DNA from: Ruficoccus sp. ZRK36
Lineage (GTDB): Bacteria; Verrucomicrobiota; Verrucomicrobiia; Opitutales; Cerasicoccaceae
Assembly: GCF_019603315.1 (NCBI RefSeq)
Contig: NZ_CP080649.1
Span: 3,296,176 to 3,360,175, forward strand
Direction: 5' to 3'
DNA length: 64,000 bases
The position numbers and the translations under genes are program-made. Below are positions 8,597 through 16,915 of the stretch, piece after piece. Numbering within the stretch: position 1 is the first letter of the stretch; the number at the start of each line of letters is the position of its first letter. The notes under the pieces were generated by a model. That model had not been told where the DNA came from. It saw nothing but the letters and a program-made list of their open reading frames with translations, and made no database searches.

Positions 8597-9398
8597 TCAA
8601 ATGCTGCTATTTAAATCGACATACCACATTGAAAAAATGGACTGCCCCTCGGAAAAGCAGATGGTGCGTCTCAAAATCGAACCGCTTGAGAGCGTTCTTG
8701 GTCTGTCATTCGATATTCCTCAGCGAACAGTGCATGTCATTCATCAGGGCAATGCGGAGTTAATCACTGAGGCAATCGCAGAGTTGGGATTGGGCTCACG
8801 TTTTGAGGCTTCTGAGAAAGTAGAAAAATACGCCGGCGAAGAGCAGATCACTCAGAAACAGATTTTGTGGTGGGTGCTCGGCATTAATGCTTCGTTCTTT
8901 GTCATCGAGATGGGATTCGGCTTGTTATCGAACTCTATGGGGCTGATTGCAGACTCTCTCGACATGCTGGCCGATACCATCGTCTACGGGCTCAGCCTGA
9001 TAGCTGTAGGCACCGCCGTTACGACCAAGAAGAAAGTAGCTAAAACCAGCGGGCTTTTCCAGATGCTGTTGGCGCTTATCGGCTTTTCGGAAGTTGTTCG
9101 ACGGTTCTTCTTTTCAGAGGCGATGCCGGACTTCAGGACGATGATCGCCGTGGCCTCTCTTGCCATGGTCGCCAATGTGATTTGCCTTTGGTTGATTCAA
9201 AAAGCTAGTTCGGAAGAGGCTCATATGCAGGCGTCCGCCATATTTACCTCAAACGATATCATCGTTAACGGCGGCGTCATCGTCGCCGGTTTACTCGTAT
9301 ACTCGCTCGATAGCCCCTGGCCCGACCTCATCGTCGGCGGTATTGTTTTCGGATTCGTCATGCGGGGAGCGATGCGCATCTTAAAATTATCGAAATAA
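8568..9398 (+). CDS. CDF-like cation transporter with N-terminal HMA-like domain
   Basis: This is a probable inner-membrane divalent cation exporter. Residues about 13-85 resemble a small heavy-metal-associated fold with MDCPSEKQ in place of the usual MxCxxC, leaving a single Cys. From about residue 100 there are six hydrophobic helices with CDF hallmarks: SNSMGLIADSLDMLAD in helix 2 and SNDIIVNGGVIVAG in helix 5. The C-terminal cytoplasmic domain usual for CDF proteins is absent; the protein ends soon after the sixth helix. The GTG start at 8568 has a GGAGG about 11 bases upstream; an ATG at 8601 is the alternative. A decayed second copy of its middle part lies at about 11,016-11,246. Confidence 0.82.
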   Translation: MIPHVFLTANQMLLFKSTYHIEKMDCPSEKQMVRLKIEPLESVLGLSFDIPQRTVHVIHQGNAELITEAIAELGLGSRFEASEKVEKYAGEEQITQKQILWWVLGINASFFVIEMGFGLLSNSMGLIADSLDMLADTIVYGLSLIAVGTAVTTKKKVAKTSGLFQMLLALIGFSEVVRRFFFSEAMPDFRTMIAVASLAMVANVICLWLIQKASSEEAHMQASAIFTSNDIIVNGGVIVAGLLVYSLDSPWPDLIVGGIVFGFVMRGAMRILKLSK

Positions 9399-9437
9399 AC
9401 TTTCCAATTGAGTGTGTTATTTGACCTAGCCTAATCC

Positions 9438-9887
9438 ATGACCCATCATCGACATACACGACATACACGACATATAGCCGCAATCAGCTTGGCATTGCTG
9501 ATCGCCTTAGGCTCTGTTTTGGGTACGGTCAATGGGGTCGTAATTTGCTTTTATCCTGAGGGAGATCAGCAGCCACCTGTCGAACTTTTGAGCCATGATT
9601 CTTCTGAAGCTAGTGTGGAATGCGTGGTTCCGGAAATGCCAATCTTCGGATCGAAATATCCGTCTTGCACAGACTTATTGCTGAAATCGGCGGACTGGCT
9701 ATTGGTACGTCCCGTAACACTAAAGTCGGGAGATGTGCTATTTACGAAGGTTACTCGCGGGAGGCATATAACTCCAGTAACGAGCTTCCTTCCTGAAATG
9801 CCGGGGTCATGGGGTCTTATCCGCAGACTAAATCATGTGGAGTCCACCGCTGAATTGGTCAGCCGCGTTATTGTGCTGCGGCTTTGA
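9438..9887 (+). CDS. Small exported protein of unknown function in metal operon
   Basis: The function is not recognised. The protein has 149 residues with a His/Arg/Thr-rich N-terminus (repeated HTRHTRH) and one hydrophobic segment at about 14-32 that looks like a signal peptide or anchor. Three Cys follow ([20 protein letters not shown]). It lies 39 bases after the CDF-like gene and before cysK. Its general build, a short exported Cys-containing protein beside an efflux module, resembles the protein at 31,245-31,670, but clear homology was not established by eye. A role in periplasmic metal handling is only a guess. Confidence 0.55.
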   Translation: MTHHRHTRHTRHIAAISLALLIALGSVLGTVNGVVICFYPEGDQQPPVELLSHDSSEASVECVVPEMPIFGSKYPSCTDLLLKSADWLLVRPVTLKSGDVLFTKVTRGRHITPVTSFLPEMPGSWGLIRRLNHVESTAELVSRVIVLRL

Positions 9888-10005
9888 GGAGATGAATTTG
9901 CCAAGTTGGGCAGCGGTTCAGTCGAACTGTTGCCATGTTTCACCGCGTACCATGTCCGGTGATTCGCTAATTATCTTTTCTCTTAAAACAAACCACAGAA
10001 TATTT

Positions 10006-10962
10006 ATGAACAAATTATACGATTCGATTACGGCAACCATCGGTAACACGCCGCTCGTCAAAATTAACCGCACTACAGAGGACATAGATGCAAACATCTA
10101 CCTCAAGTGCGAATTCTTCAACCCGCTCGCCAGTGTAAAAGATCGCATCGGAAGGGCAATGATTGAGACCGCTGAACGCAACGGAAAACTCAAGCCGGAC
10201 AGCATTGTCATTGAGCCGACTTCGGGGAACACTGGCATCGCTCTTGCCTTCGTTTGCGCGGCCAAGGGATACAGACTCATTCTCGCTATGCCGGAGACAA
10301 TGTCGTTCGAACGCCGTGTGCTCCTACGTATGCTCGGCGCGGAAATCATCCTGACTCCCGGTCCCAAAGGCATGTCGGGTGCCATCGCCCGGGCAATTGA
10401 ATTAGTCGAGGAGCAAGGCACGCGTGCGTTCATGCCGCAACAGTTCGAGAATCCGGCGAATCCAGAGATTCACCGTAAGACGACCGCCGAGGAAATTTGG
10501 TCGGCGACTGGAGGCAAAATCGACGCATTTGTAGCTGGAGTCGGCACGGGCGGAACCATCACTGGAGTCTCGGAAGTGATTAAATCTCGCAAAAAACTCT
10601 ACAGCGTGGCCGTCGAACCGGAGGCAAGCCCGGTTATTTCCGGCGGACAGCCTGGGCCACATAAAATCCAAGGCATCGGCGCCGGGTTCATTCCGAAGAA
10701 CTGCAACACCGATGTGATTGACGACATTATCAAAGTGAGCAACGAAAACGCCTTCGCCACAGCCCAAGCTCTCTCAGAAAAAGACGGAATACTGGGCGGC
10801 ATTTCGACCGGAGCTAACGTGTGGGCCGCAATGGAACTGGCGAAGCGTCCGGAAATGGCTGGCAAGACCATTGTCACTGTCGGCTGTAGCTTCGGCGAAC
10901 GCTACCTAAGCACACCACTAGCTGAAAAAGCCCGCGAAGAAATGGCTGCGAAAACAGCCTAA
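10006..10962 (+). CDS. cysK: Cysteine synthase (O-acetylserine sulfhydrylase)
   Basis: This PLP enzyme makes L-cysteine from O-acetylserine and sulfide in the cytoplasm. The 318-residue length is standard. The motifs are clear: [10 protein letters not shown] near the N-terminus, K45 as PLP Schiff-base lysine ([11 protein letters not shown]), the substrate loop [11 protein letters not shown] and the phosphate-binding [10 protein letters not shown]. The ATG at 10,006 was chosen because family proteins begin right here; the reading frame is open further upstream but that part has no family resemblance. Its place between metal transport genes suggests thiol supply for metal tolerance. A GC-rich hairpin follows at 10,991. 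Confidence 0.95.
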   Translation: MNKLYDSITATIGNTPLVKINRTTEDIDANIYLKCEFFNPLASVKDRIGRAMIETAERNGKLKPDSIVIEPTSGNTGIALAFVCAAKGYRLILAMPETMSFERRVLLRMLGAEIILTPGPKGMSGAIARAIELVEEQGTRAFMPQQFENPANPEIHRKTTAEEIWSATGGKIDAFVAGVGTGGTITGVSEVIKSRKKLYSVAVEPEASPVISGGQPGPHKIQGIGAGFIPKNCNTDVIDDIIKVSNENAFATAQALSEKDGILGGISTGANVWAAMELAKRPEMAGKTIVTVGCSFGERYLSTPLAEKAREEMAAKTA

Positions 10963-10990
10963 AATGTCTACGCACAATAGGGTCTATCGA

Positions 10991-11013
10991 CGCCCCGGCC
11001 TTGAGCCGGGGCG
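10991..11013. terminator. Hairpin downstream of cysK
   Basis: A perfect 9-bp stem, CGCCCCGGC paired with GCCGGGGCG, encloses a five-base loop. It lies 29 bases after the cysK stop codon. The T-run after it is weak (TTCTCAGTTT), so termination is likely but not certain. Confidence 0.6.
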
Positions 11014-11015
11014 TT

Positions 11016-11246
11016 CTCAGTTTGATGGCTGTGGGCACCGCCGTTACGACCAAGAAGAAGGTCGCTAAAATCAGTGGCCTTTTCCAAATGCTGTTGGCGT
11101 TTGTCGGCTTTTCGGAAGTTGTCCGGCGGTTCTTCTTTTCGGAGGTGATGCCGAACTTCAAAACGTTGATTCTAGTGGCTGCTTTGGCTTTGGCCGCCAA
11201 TGTGATTTGCTTTTAGTTTGATTCAAAGAGCTCGTTCGGAGGAGTT
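11016..11246 (+). pseudogene. Decayed fragment of a CDF-like transporter gene
   Basis: This segment repeats the middle of the transporter gene at 8568-9398, matching roughly 8,990-9,220. The shared protein stretch includes AVGTAVTTKKKVAK, GFSEVVRRFFFSE and ANVICF. By eye the DNA identity is about 80 percent, so this is a paralogue remnant and not a recent copy. An extra base near 11,215 shifts the frame and creates a stop; similarity continues weakly out of frame to about 11,246. Neither the start nor the C-terminal half is present. Together with the intact copy it flanks the small exported protein and cysK as a direct repeat. Confidence 0.8.
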
Positions 11247-11777
11247 GAGGATAGAATTTGATCTAAATTTATGGCAAAATCCGAGTCTCTTAAGAAATGT
11301 TTCCAACAGAAAATTTGATGAGACTTACTCAGAATTATTGAATAAGCAGATTCGTTTATCACCATGAAGATCCGATTTTTTTTGCGCTTAGCCACGAGAA
11401 AGGTGAACTTGAAAGGCAGGTTACGGCGATCTGTATTTCTGAACTATCACAGGCAAAGTATATAACTTTGGCAGCTACATTGCGTTGACGGCTCCTCTGA
11501 GCAGGACACCTCCGCAATTTTGGAACTCGTGAAGTAGCTGAGATAGCCCGCGATGCACGTTGGCATCGTTGATCGTAAGTATGACATTCACTTACCGCTT
11601 GCGCTTTGCCTTCGCCCACCAGTCCATTAATGAAATGAATCTAAGGGAATATTTGGCGCAGCCCGTCCTGCGTCTTAATGAGCAGCGTGGAAGCGCTTTC
11701 GCTGAGCGACGCGCTGAGGACGCCTTCCGGCGTCCTCATTCCCTCAGTGATGTTCCCGGTTTCCAAATCGATTAGCC
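11247..11777. other. Gene-poor junction with coding remnants
   Basis: No intact gene was found in this 530-base stretch between the CDF remnant and the relaxase. It is more AT-rich at its left. A 48-codon open stretch at 11,342-11,485 (plus strand) reads protein-like but lacks a start, and a minus-strand remnant covers 11,641-11,793 (separate entry). A hairpin with a 9-bp stem (GAGGACGCC and GGCGTCCTC, loop TTCC) lies at 11,716-11,737. It looks like a scar from recombination. Confidence 0.5.
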
Positions 11778-11793
11778 TTACATTGATTGTCGT
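11641..11793 (-). pseudogene. Remnant of a protein C-terminus, CsgG/LpoB-like in style
   Basis: On the minus strand, about 47 codons ending in a stop at 11,641 read INVRLIDLETGNITEGMR and then a helix-like SLSESASTLLIKTQ. 'RLIDLETG' is a pattern typical of the last strand and helix of secreted CsgG/LpoB-like proteins. No start or N-terminal part exists; upstream the DNA is the relaxase gene in another frame. It is probably a leftover gene end joined to the relaxase gene by recombination. The family guess is weak. Confidence 0.3.
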
Positions 11794-14606
11794 ATGCCTC
11801 TGCTTTGTTGGCGCCGCCTTAATGGGCTGCGGAGTGGCTTGATGGCTTGGCGCGGTGCAGGCGGTGCCAAGCGCTGCTTCTTGAGCAATTGCTGCCTGGC
11901 TTCCTGCAAAATGATTTCGCGGGCGCGTTTGGCATGGTCGATTCCCTGCCGGATCAGTTGCCCGCCCTTTCGCTTGGCTTCCATAAAGTCCATCGCCAAG
12001 GTGCGCTCGCCGAGGCGCAGTAGGTTTTCGCGTAAAGCTTCCTTGTCCGAGGTGTAAATCTTGATCTTTCGCCGCGCCCGCGAAATCGACACGTACCACT
12101 GGTTGCGGTTCGTCGCCGCCCGGTTTTGCGAGTCGGAGAATAAAACCGTATCGACGGTTTTGCCTTGCGAGGCGTACGAGGTGACGGCGTAACCGAGATT
12201 GGCTAGGCGCTGCGTAGGCGCCAAAGTTTTGCGCTGGCCCCGGTCATCGATGACGGCAATGTTGCCGTTTTTGGCAATGCGGCTGACGGTGACGAGCTCG
12301 CCGTTGACAATAGGTTTGCCATCAACGGACTTGCCGTTGAACTTCATTTGGAGACGATCACCCGGCGCCAGTTCAAGCTCGCGCTGGCGAGCGACAACGA
12401 AGTGCTTGGACTGCTTGAAGCCGACCGTCGTCACCTTGCCATCTTTACGCAGGGAAAAACCTTGCTCGCTGGCGCGTTCGACTTTCGCAAGTTCGCCTTT
12501 ACCAAAACGACCGTACTTTTTGATGAAATAAACGTGGTCGCCGGGCTCGTAAAAACGCGCGTCGCGCTTTTGCGCATTATCCAAGTCGCGGCTTTCGTAG
12601 AAAGCCAGCTTGGACTCCGCCCCCAACAAGTCCGCTTCCTTGAGGCGCTGACGTACGGCGTCATTAACGGCGTGAATTTCGTCCCAAGTTTGAGCGACAA
12701 TCAGCGTCGATTCTCCGGCCTGCCGCGCCTGCAAATAATCATCGGCCAAAGTCGCCTGTCGGTTCGCCTCATCGACTTCGATCACGCAGTCAAGGGAGTC
12801 GAGTCGTTCAAACGACTCGACGACTTCACCCTTGGAAGCAGCCTTCACCGCTTCGCGGTATTCGCCAATGAAAACGCGCTCGTTTTCGTCGCGACCCTTG
12901 GCCGGGTCTTGCCGACGAATCGCGGTCAACTCGGCGGGATGAAGCCCGGCGTGCTTTTCAATGGCTCGGAGCGCGTCCGAGGCTTCCACGGCGCCATGTT
13001 GGCGCGTGTCGCCCGACAAAATGATGCGCGTTTCACTCGCTTTCAGCGTCGTGAAAAGGTCGGACATTTGCTTGCCGCCAATCTGCCCAGCCTCGTCAAT
13101 CACGACGACAGCATTGGAAGGCAGATCGCTTTTCGCCAGAAACCGGGCGACGGTCTGCGCTGCAAAACCGTCGTTTTGCAGGTCGATAACCTGCTGGCGT
13201 TGCGGCGCTAAAACGACGACGGAATGACCGGCATTTTCCAAGCCCTTAGCGACTTCCTGTAAAGCGAAGGTTTTGCCGGTCCCGGCGCCGCCCCGGAACA
13301 GCGTCACATAATCTTGGCTCCCAAGGATCCGCTCAACCGCGGATTTTTGCTCGCCGGTTATCGTCGCAATTGACGGCTGATAATTTTCGCAAAATGGCGC
13401 GTGTTGATTGCGCTCATTTTGGGCGGTCGCAACGATTTGTAATTCGCGGTCGAGTGCGACGTGGGTGGTAATGGTGTGATCGCGCTCATTTTTGAGGTAA
13501 TTTCGACGGGCGATTTCGGCGTTCAATTTTTCGAGGGTGAAATCCTCGCCCCGGCCCCGGATCAATGCCGCCGCCTTGAGCTGGTAATCTTCCACGACGG
13601 ACTTGCGCTCGAACACCCGTTCATCGGCCCAATTGACAATGACCCCCATATCTGGCGTGATTTTGTCGCCGGAATTCGGCGCGTTTTCTGGCGCCAACGA
13701 AGCGATTTCGACATGAGTCATTTGGCCACTCCAATGAGCGTGCAGGTTCGACGCTGACGATTCCTTGATTTTGCGGTCCCGTTTTTCGTGCGCAATTTGC
13801 GCCCGTAATTCCTTCAAATTTTTGGGGCGATTGCCGCTCGATAAATGCTCCCTTACACCGGCGTCAATTTGCTGATGGCGCTTCGAGAATCTTTCAATCA
13901 ATTCGGGCGATATGCTTCTGATTTCAAAATCACGCGCATTGTTCTCGATCACGTAGCCCAATTGTTTGAGTCCTTTAGTAAGCTCGTGGTAGTAGAGATT
14001 TTCGACAAATTTTTGCGCCTTGAGCATCTCGTAATTCTGCAACGCTTTCCACCGATTTTCGACGGCATCATACGTCGCGTTCATGACGATGCAGTGCGTG
14101 TGCAAATGCGGATCAAGCGCCCGGCTGGTGTCGTGACGGAAGGCCGCGCCGATCACGTTGCCGGTTGTCCGGTCATCAGAGCGCCCGTTTTTTCGGACGC
14201 GGGTCATGGCGAATTTCTCCATTTCCTGCATCGCTTTTTGGACTGCTTTATCGTGGATATTCACGATGCGTACGTCCTGATAAAGCCCGGCAATCGACAC
14301 ACTTTTGGGCGGGCTGATCGTGAAGTCGTAGAAGATGCGCCGGTTGGCGACTTCCTTGCCGTCCTTGGTTCGCGTCGTGTTTTTGCGCGCAGTTAGGCGC
14401 TCATTATTGGCGGGATTATTGCCCTCACATAGCGCGACAAATTCGCGTTCTTTTACGGTACCTTGCAGTCCCAATTTCTCCGCTCCCTGCCCAAACCACT
14501 CGCCTTGCACCTCGTTTTCTTGGGCGTAGTAGTCGCCTACCTGCAAGTGTTCCCGGAAGTATTCCTTGGCATTGCGCAGGTTGTATTGTGGCTTAGGACT
14601 GAGCAC
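11778..14606 (-). CDS. MobF-family conjugative relaxase/helicase (TrwC/TraI-like)
   Basis: The relaxase nicks DNA at oriT and unwinds it for conjugation. The protein has 942 residues. The N-terminal relaxase domain has tyrosines Y16, Y26 and Y27 (GDYYAQ), the TrwC-like GEWFGQGAEKLGL, SPPKSVSI and the metal-binding HUH motif DPHLHTH (165-171, with H158). The helicase domain has Walker A GGAGTGKT (439-446), Walker B VVVIDEAGQIG and a C-terminal UvrD-like motif YVSISRARRKI. A GTG start is used; MLS is the usual MobF beginning. The last few codons appear to run into unrelated remnant DNA. No coupling protein gene lies beside it, which is unusual for MobF systems. Confidence 0.94.
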   Translation of the reverse strand: MLSPKPQYNLRNAKEYFREHLQVGDYYAQENEVQGEWFGQGAEKLGLQGTVKEREFVALCEGNNPANNERLTARKNTTRTKDGKEVANRRIFYDFTISPPKSVSIAGLYQDVRIVNIHDKAVQKAMQEMEKFAMTRVRKNGRSDDRTTGNVIGAAFRHDTSRALDPHLHTHCIVMNATYDAVENRWKALQNYEMLKAQKFVENLYYHELTKGLKQLGYVIENNARDFEIRSISPELIERFSKRHQQIDAGVREHLSSGNRPKNLKELRAQIAHEKRDRKIKESSASNLHAHWSGQMTHVEIASLAPENAPNSGDKITPDMGVIVNWADERVFERKSVVEDYQLKAAALIRGRGEDFTLEKLNAEIARRNYLKNERDHTITTHVALDRELQIVATAQNERNQHAPFCENYQPSIATITGEQKSAVERILGSQDYVTLFRGGAGTGKTFALQEVAKGLENAGHSVVVLAPQRQQVIDLQNDGFAAQTVARFLAKSDLPSNAVVVIDEAGQIGGKQMSDLFTTLKASETRIILSGDTRQHGAVEASDALRAIEKHAGLHPAELTAIRRQDPAKGRDENERVFIGEYREAVKAASKGEVVESFERLDSLDCVIEVDEANRQATLADDYLQARQAGESTLIVAQTWDEIHAVNDAVRQRLKEADLLGAESKLAFYESRDLDNAQKRDARFYEPGDHVYFIKKYGRFGKGELAKVERASEQGFSLRKDGKVTTVGFKQSKHFVVARQRELELAPGDRLQMKFNGKSVDGKPIVNGELVTVSRIAKNGNIAVIDDRGQRKTLAPTQRLANLGYAVTSYASQGKTVDTVLFSDSQNRAATNRNQWYVSISRARRKIKIYTSDKEALRENLLRLGERTLAMDFMEAKRKGGQLIRQGIDHAKRAREIILQEARQQLLKKQRLAPPAPRQAIKPLRSPLRRRQQSRGIRQSM

Positions 14607-15039
14607 GGTTATGGGCGGGATTTCCCGGTGTTATTTATGTTGTGAAACGCATTGGGGCGTTTCTTTAGGTGGGGGACGCCTTACCCCTTACGAGCTAAGG
14701 CTATATTATCGCAGGATTCGCCCGCTTAATAGGGAAGTTGTCCAAGGCCGGATTCCCCAATTATTGCGCCAGACATCGCCGAAGTCTTCGGAGTACGGTT
14801 CGCGACAAAACCGGAGCGCATTCGCGTTCAAAAATAGCCCTGAAATCCGGTGGAAATTGCGGCGCATTTGACCGCACTGGAAAAGAAACTGTCCCCGTTT
14901 TTTCCAATGGTGTCACACGGTTCAAGGTAGTGCTGCGCCTCCACCTTGACCTCGCGTGAGCGCGAAGCGCGAACGGTTTCCAGTTCAAACCCTCATTGGT
15001 TTTGAGGGGCCGGAAGCCTTTCAAATTGAAAGGTACAAA
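14607..15039. other. Intergenic region upstream of relaxase, candidate oriT
   Basis: No gene is supported in this 430-base stretch between the divergent relaxase and JAB-protein genes. MobF elements usually carry oriT just upstream of the relaxase gene, so this is the best place to look. Short inverted repeats are visible: CCGAA-GTC-TTCGG at 14,779-14,791 and CCCTCA...TGAGGG near 14,992-15,010. No nick-site sequence was recognised. It must also hold promoters for both flanking genes. Confidence 0.35.
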
Positions 15040-15492
15040 ATGAAAATCTACGAAGCTTCGATCAAGTATTCACTCGTCTCAGAATGCCAGAGCTCAGCAC
15101 TCGACTGTCCCGCCATGATCTACCAATACATGCAGGGGGCATTTGATAATTATCCGATGCAGGAAAGCTTTTGGGTGATCTGTATGAACCGCAAAAATCA
15201 GCCGATAAGCCGCACCATGATTTCACTCGGAACGATCAGCGGAACCATGATAAGTCCGGCGGAAGTGTTCCGGGTGGCGATTCTCGGGAGCGCCGCCAAC
15301 ATCGCCGTAGCCCATCAGCATCCGAGCGGCGATCCACACCCATCGCAGCAAGATATTCGGGCAACTCGCAATCTCGTAGAATGCGGAAAAATGATGCAGA
15401 TTCCCTTGCTGGATCACATCATTTGCGGCGATCCAAAATCCGATCCCAAAGGAATCGGTTACTACTCATTCAATGAAGGTGGGCTTTGCTAA
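15040..15492 (+). CDS. JAB/RadC-like domain protein with intact metal motif
   Basis: This is a 150-residue member of the RadC-type JAB (MPN+) family that is common on plasmids and conjugative elements; its biochemical role is unsettled. The signature HQHPSGDPHPSQQD holds the two His and the Asp expected to bind zinc, and an upstream acidic residue (SPAEVFRVA) is in place. The end matches the family (IPLLDHIICGD...YYSFNEGG). The ATG at 15,040 has AAAGG upstream; an earlier in-frame start at 14,956 adds 28 residues with no family resemblance. It is monocistronic and convergent with the Clp-like ATPase gene. A second, motif-less relative lies at 31,862. Confidence 0.87.
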   Translation: MKIYEASIKYSLVSECQSSALDCPAMIYQYMQGAFDNYPMQESFWVICMNRKNQPISRTMISLGTISGTMISPAEVFRVAILGSAANIAVAHQHPSGDPHPSQQDIRATRNLVECGKMMQIPLLDHIICGDPKSDPKGIGYYSFNEGGLC

Positions 15493-15531
15493 AAGCCCAA
15501 CTGTCCCGCCTGGCGAACCGCTAGGCGGGAC
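15481..15531. terminator. Two hairpins between convergent JAB and ATPase genes
   Basis: GGGCTTT-GCTA-AAAGCCC (15,481-15,498) overlaps the stop codon of the JAB gene. GTCCCGCCT...AGGCGGGAC (15,503-15,531) follows at once and reaches into the end of the opposite gene. Both are perfect stems. They probably end transcription from both sides. Confidence 0.65.
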
Positions 15532-16456
15532 GGCTTTCACTTTGCAAACGCAGCTTACCAGCGTCAGAATCGACGACCAACATTCCGGCTGGTTGATTGC
15601 CGAGTTTTAGTTGTTCAACAAGGGCGTCGCCAACCAAGCGTTCAATGCACCGGCGCAGAGGACGGGCGCCAAAGCGGGCATCAAATCCTTCGATGAGCAC
15701 AAATTCCAGAACGGTTTTGTTGTAAGAAATCTGCGTATCGAATTGGCGATTCAAGCGCTCGATTTCGCGTCCGAGTAGGAGTTTAGCAATTTCAACTTGC
15801 ACGTCATATTCCAGCCGACGAAACACAATCTGTTCAGAAATTCGTCCGACAAGTTCAGGACGAAGTTTCTCTTTGACCAAGTTGAACACGACACGCTCCA
15901 CGGTTTCCACGCTTGATTTTCGCATCTCCATTGCTTCGGCGGCGCCAATGTTGGAAGTGAGCACGACAAAGAAATTCGAGACATTCAGCAGTGTGCCGTC
16001 CCGTAGCGTCAAACGCCCGTCCTCCAAAATTTGCAGGAGAATGAGCAGCAAATCAGGATGCGCTTTTTCAATTTCATCGAGGAGAATTGTGCCGCCTTGC
16101 AGGTTGCCGTCGGCATCCCGGTTCAAATCGAACTGTCGCCCCATTTGCCCTTGGGCGTTGGCGTCGTCGCCAAGCAGCACTTCCAATTGTTCCTTGTTTT
16201 GATACTCGGACATATCGAAACGGATGAGGCGATTTTCGCCGGGGAAAAGGTAGTGCGTGAAACACTTGGTGAGTTCGGTTTTTCCAACACCAGTTGGTCC
16301 CACGAACAGGAACGAACCTAACGGTCGATCCGGGGACGACAGTTTGAAGGCTCCGCGCTCCAGCACGGAACAGGCTTTGTCAATGGCGGTATCTTGCCCA
16401 CGAATATTGGCCAGCAAATGACCTTTCAGTTTGGAAATATGATCGGTGGTTATCAT
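15521..16456 (-). CDS. Single-domain Clp-type AAA+ ATPase (ClpB D2-like)
   Basis: This is a 311-residue ATPase corresponding to only the second AAA+ module of ClpA/ClpB-type unfoldases. It has Walker A GPTGVGKT (53-60), Walker B ILLDEIEKAH (125-133), sensor 1 LTSN (166-169), a GRISEQIVF arginine-finger region, sensor 2 GARPLRR and a C-terminal small domain. The Clp N-domain, D1 ring, middle coiled coil and ClpP-binding loop are all missing. It is transcribed divergently from the type IV secretion operon and lies between it and the JAB protein and relaxase. A role in unfolding or remodelling the relaxosome or secretion substrate is inference; full-size Clp function is unlikely. Confidence 0.88.
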   Translation of the reverse strand: MITTDHISKLKGHLLANIRGQDTAIDKACSVLERGAFKLSSPDRPLGSFLFVGPTGVGKTELTKCFTHYLFPGENRLIRFDMSEYQNKEQLEVLLGDDANAQGQMGRQFDLNRDADGNLQGGTILLDEIEKAHPDLLLILLQILEDGRLTLRDGTLLNVSNFFVVLTSNIGAAEAMEMRKSSVETVERVVFNLVKEKLRPELVGRISEQIVFRRLEYDVQVEIAKLLLGREIERLNRQFDTQISYNKTVLEFVLIEGFDARFGARPLRRCIERLVGDALVEQLKLGNQPAGMLVVDSDAGKLRLQSESRPA

Positions 16457-16642
16457 TTAAAACGGTGCGATGTATGATCTTATAAATGTTATTATTTTGT
16501 TAAGAGATCAGATAATTGGAATACATTTACGGCGTGGAATATCTCAATGTTGATCGCTGATTAAAAGCAATTCCATAAGAAAAAACATACAAAGCTCAGC
16601 GGATCGTAGAAACCAAAAACAAACATCAACATATAGAAATCT
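16457..16642. promoter_or_regulatory. AT-rich divergent promoter region of the secretion operon
   Basis: This 186-base spacer separates the minus-strand ATPase and the plus-strand secretion operon. It is clearly AT-richer than its flanks, with several TATAAT-like strings (for example TATAAATG near 16,480), as expected for a two-way promoter region. No operator was recognised. Confidence 0.35.
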
Positions 16643-16915
16643 ATGAATGCAACCACACTTACACCCATCTTGGCGCAAGCCACACTGACTGACCTCAAAG
16701 ATATGTTCTCGCTGGCGCTGGGCGTAATCTTTTTCTTCGGATTTGTTTACGGAGTGTTCCTTGTGTGGCGGGGTGCCCGCAAGATCGCCGATGGCGATTC
16801 GGAAGGCTATTCATCGATATTTGGCGGTGTGATTATTTCGGGCGCTGGCCTCATTATGTCGTCGTTCTTCGTGCTCGCAGGATTGGGCGACGCCGTGGTT
16901 ACGCCTTCGTTCTAA
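16643..16915 (+). CDS. VirB2/TrbC-like pilin subunit
   Basis: This is the first gene of the type IV secretion operon. It encodes a 90-residue protein with two hydrophobic helices (about 27-43 and 59-83) separated by a short basic-acidic loop (RGARKIADGDSEGYS). Size, two-helix build and position before a VirB3-like gene fit the VirB2/TrbC pilin family. The N-terminal stretch up to AQA may be a cleaved leader. Sequence signatures in this family are weak, so the call rests mainly on build and context. A hairpin lies directly after the stop codon. Confidence 0.68.
   Translation: MNATTLTPILAQATLTDLKDMFSLALGVIFFFGFVYGVFLVWRGARKIADGDSEGYSSIFGGVIISGAGLIMSSFFVLAGLGDAVVTPSF

Noticed and set aside
9835-10005. 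N-terminal extension of cysK by 57 codons
   Set aside because: The extension overlaps the previous gene and has no resemblance to cysteine synthases; the family start is at 10,006.
12348-13211. A 287-codon plus-strand frame inside the relaxase gene
   Set aside because: It lies wholly within the helicase domain of the relaxase, whose Walker motifs are intact on the minus strand.
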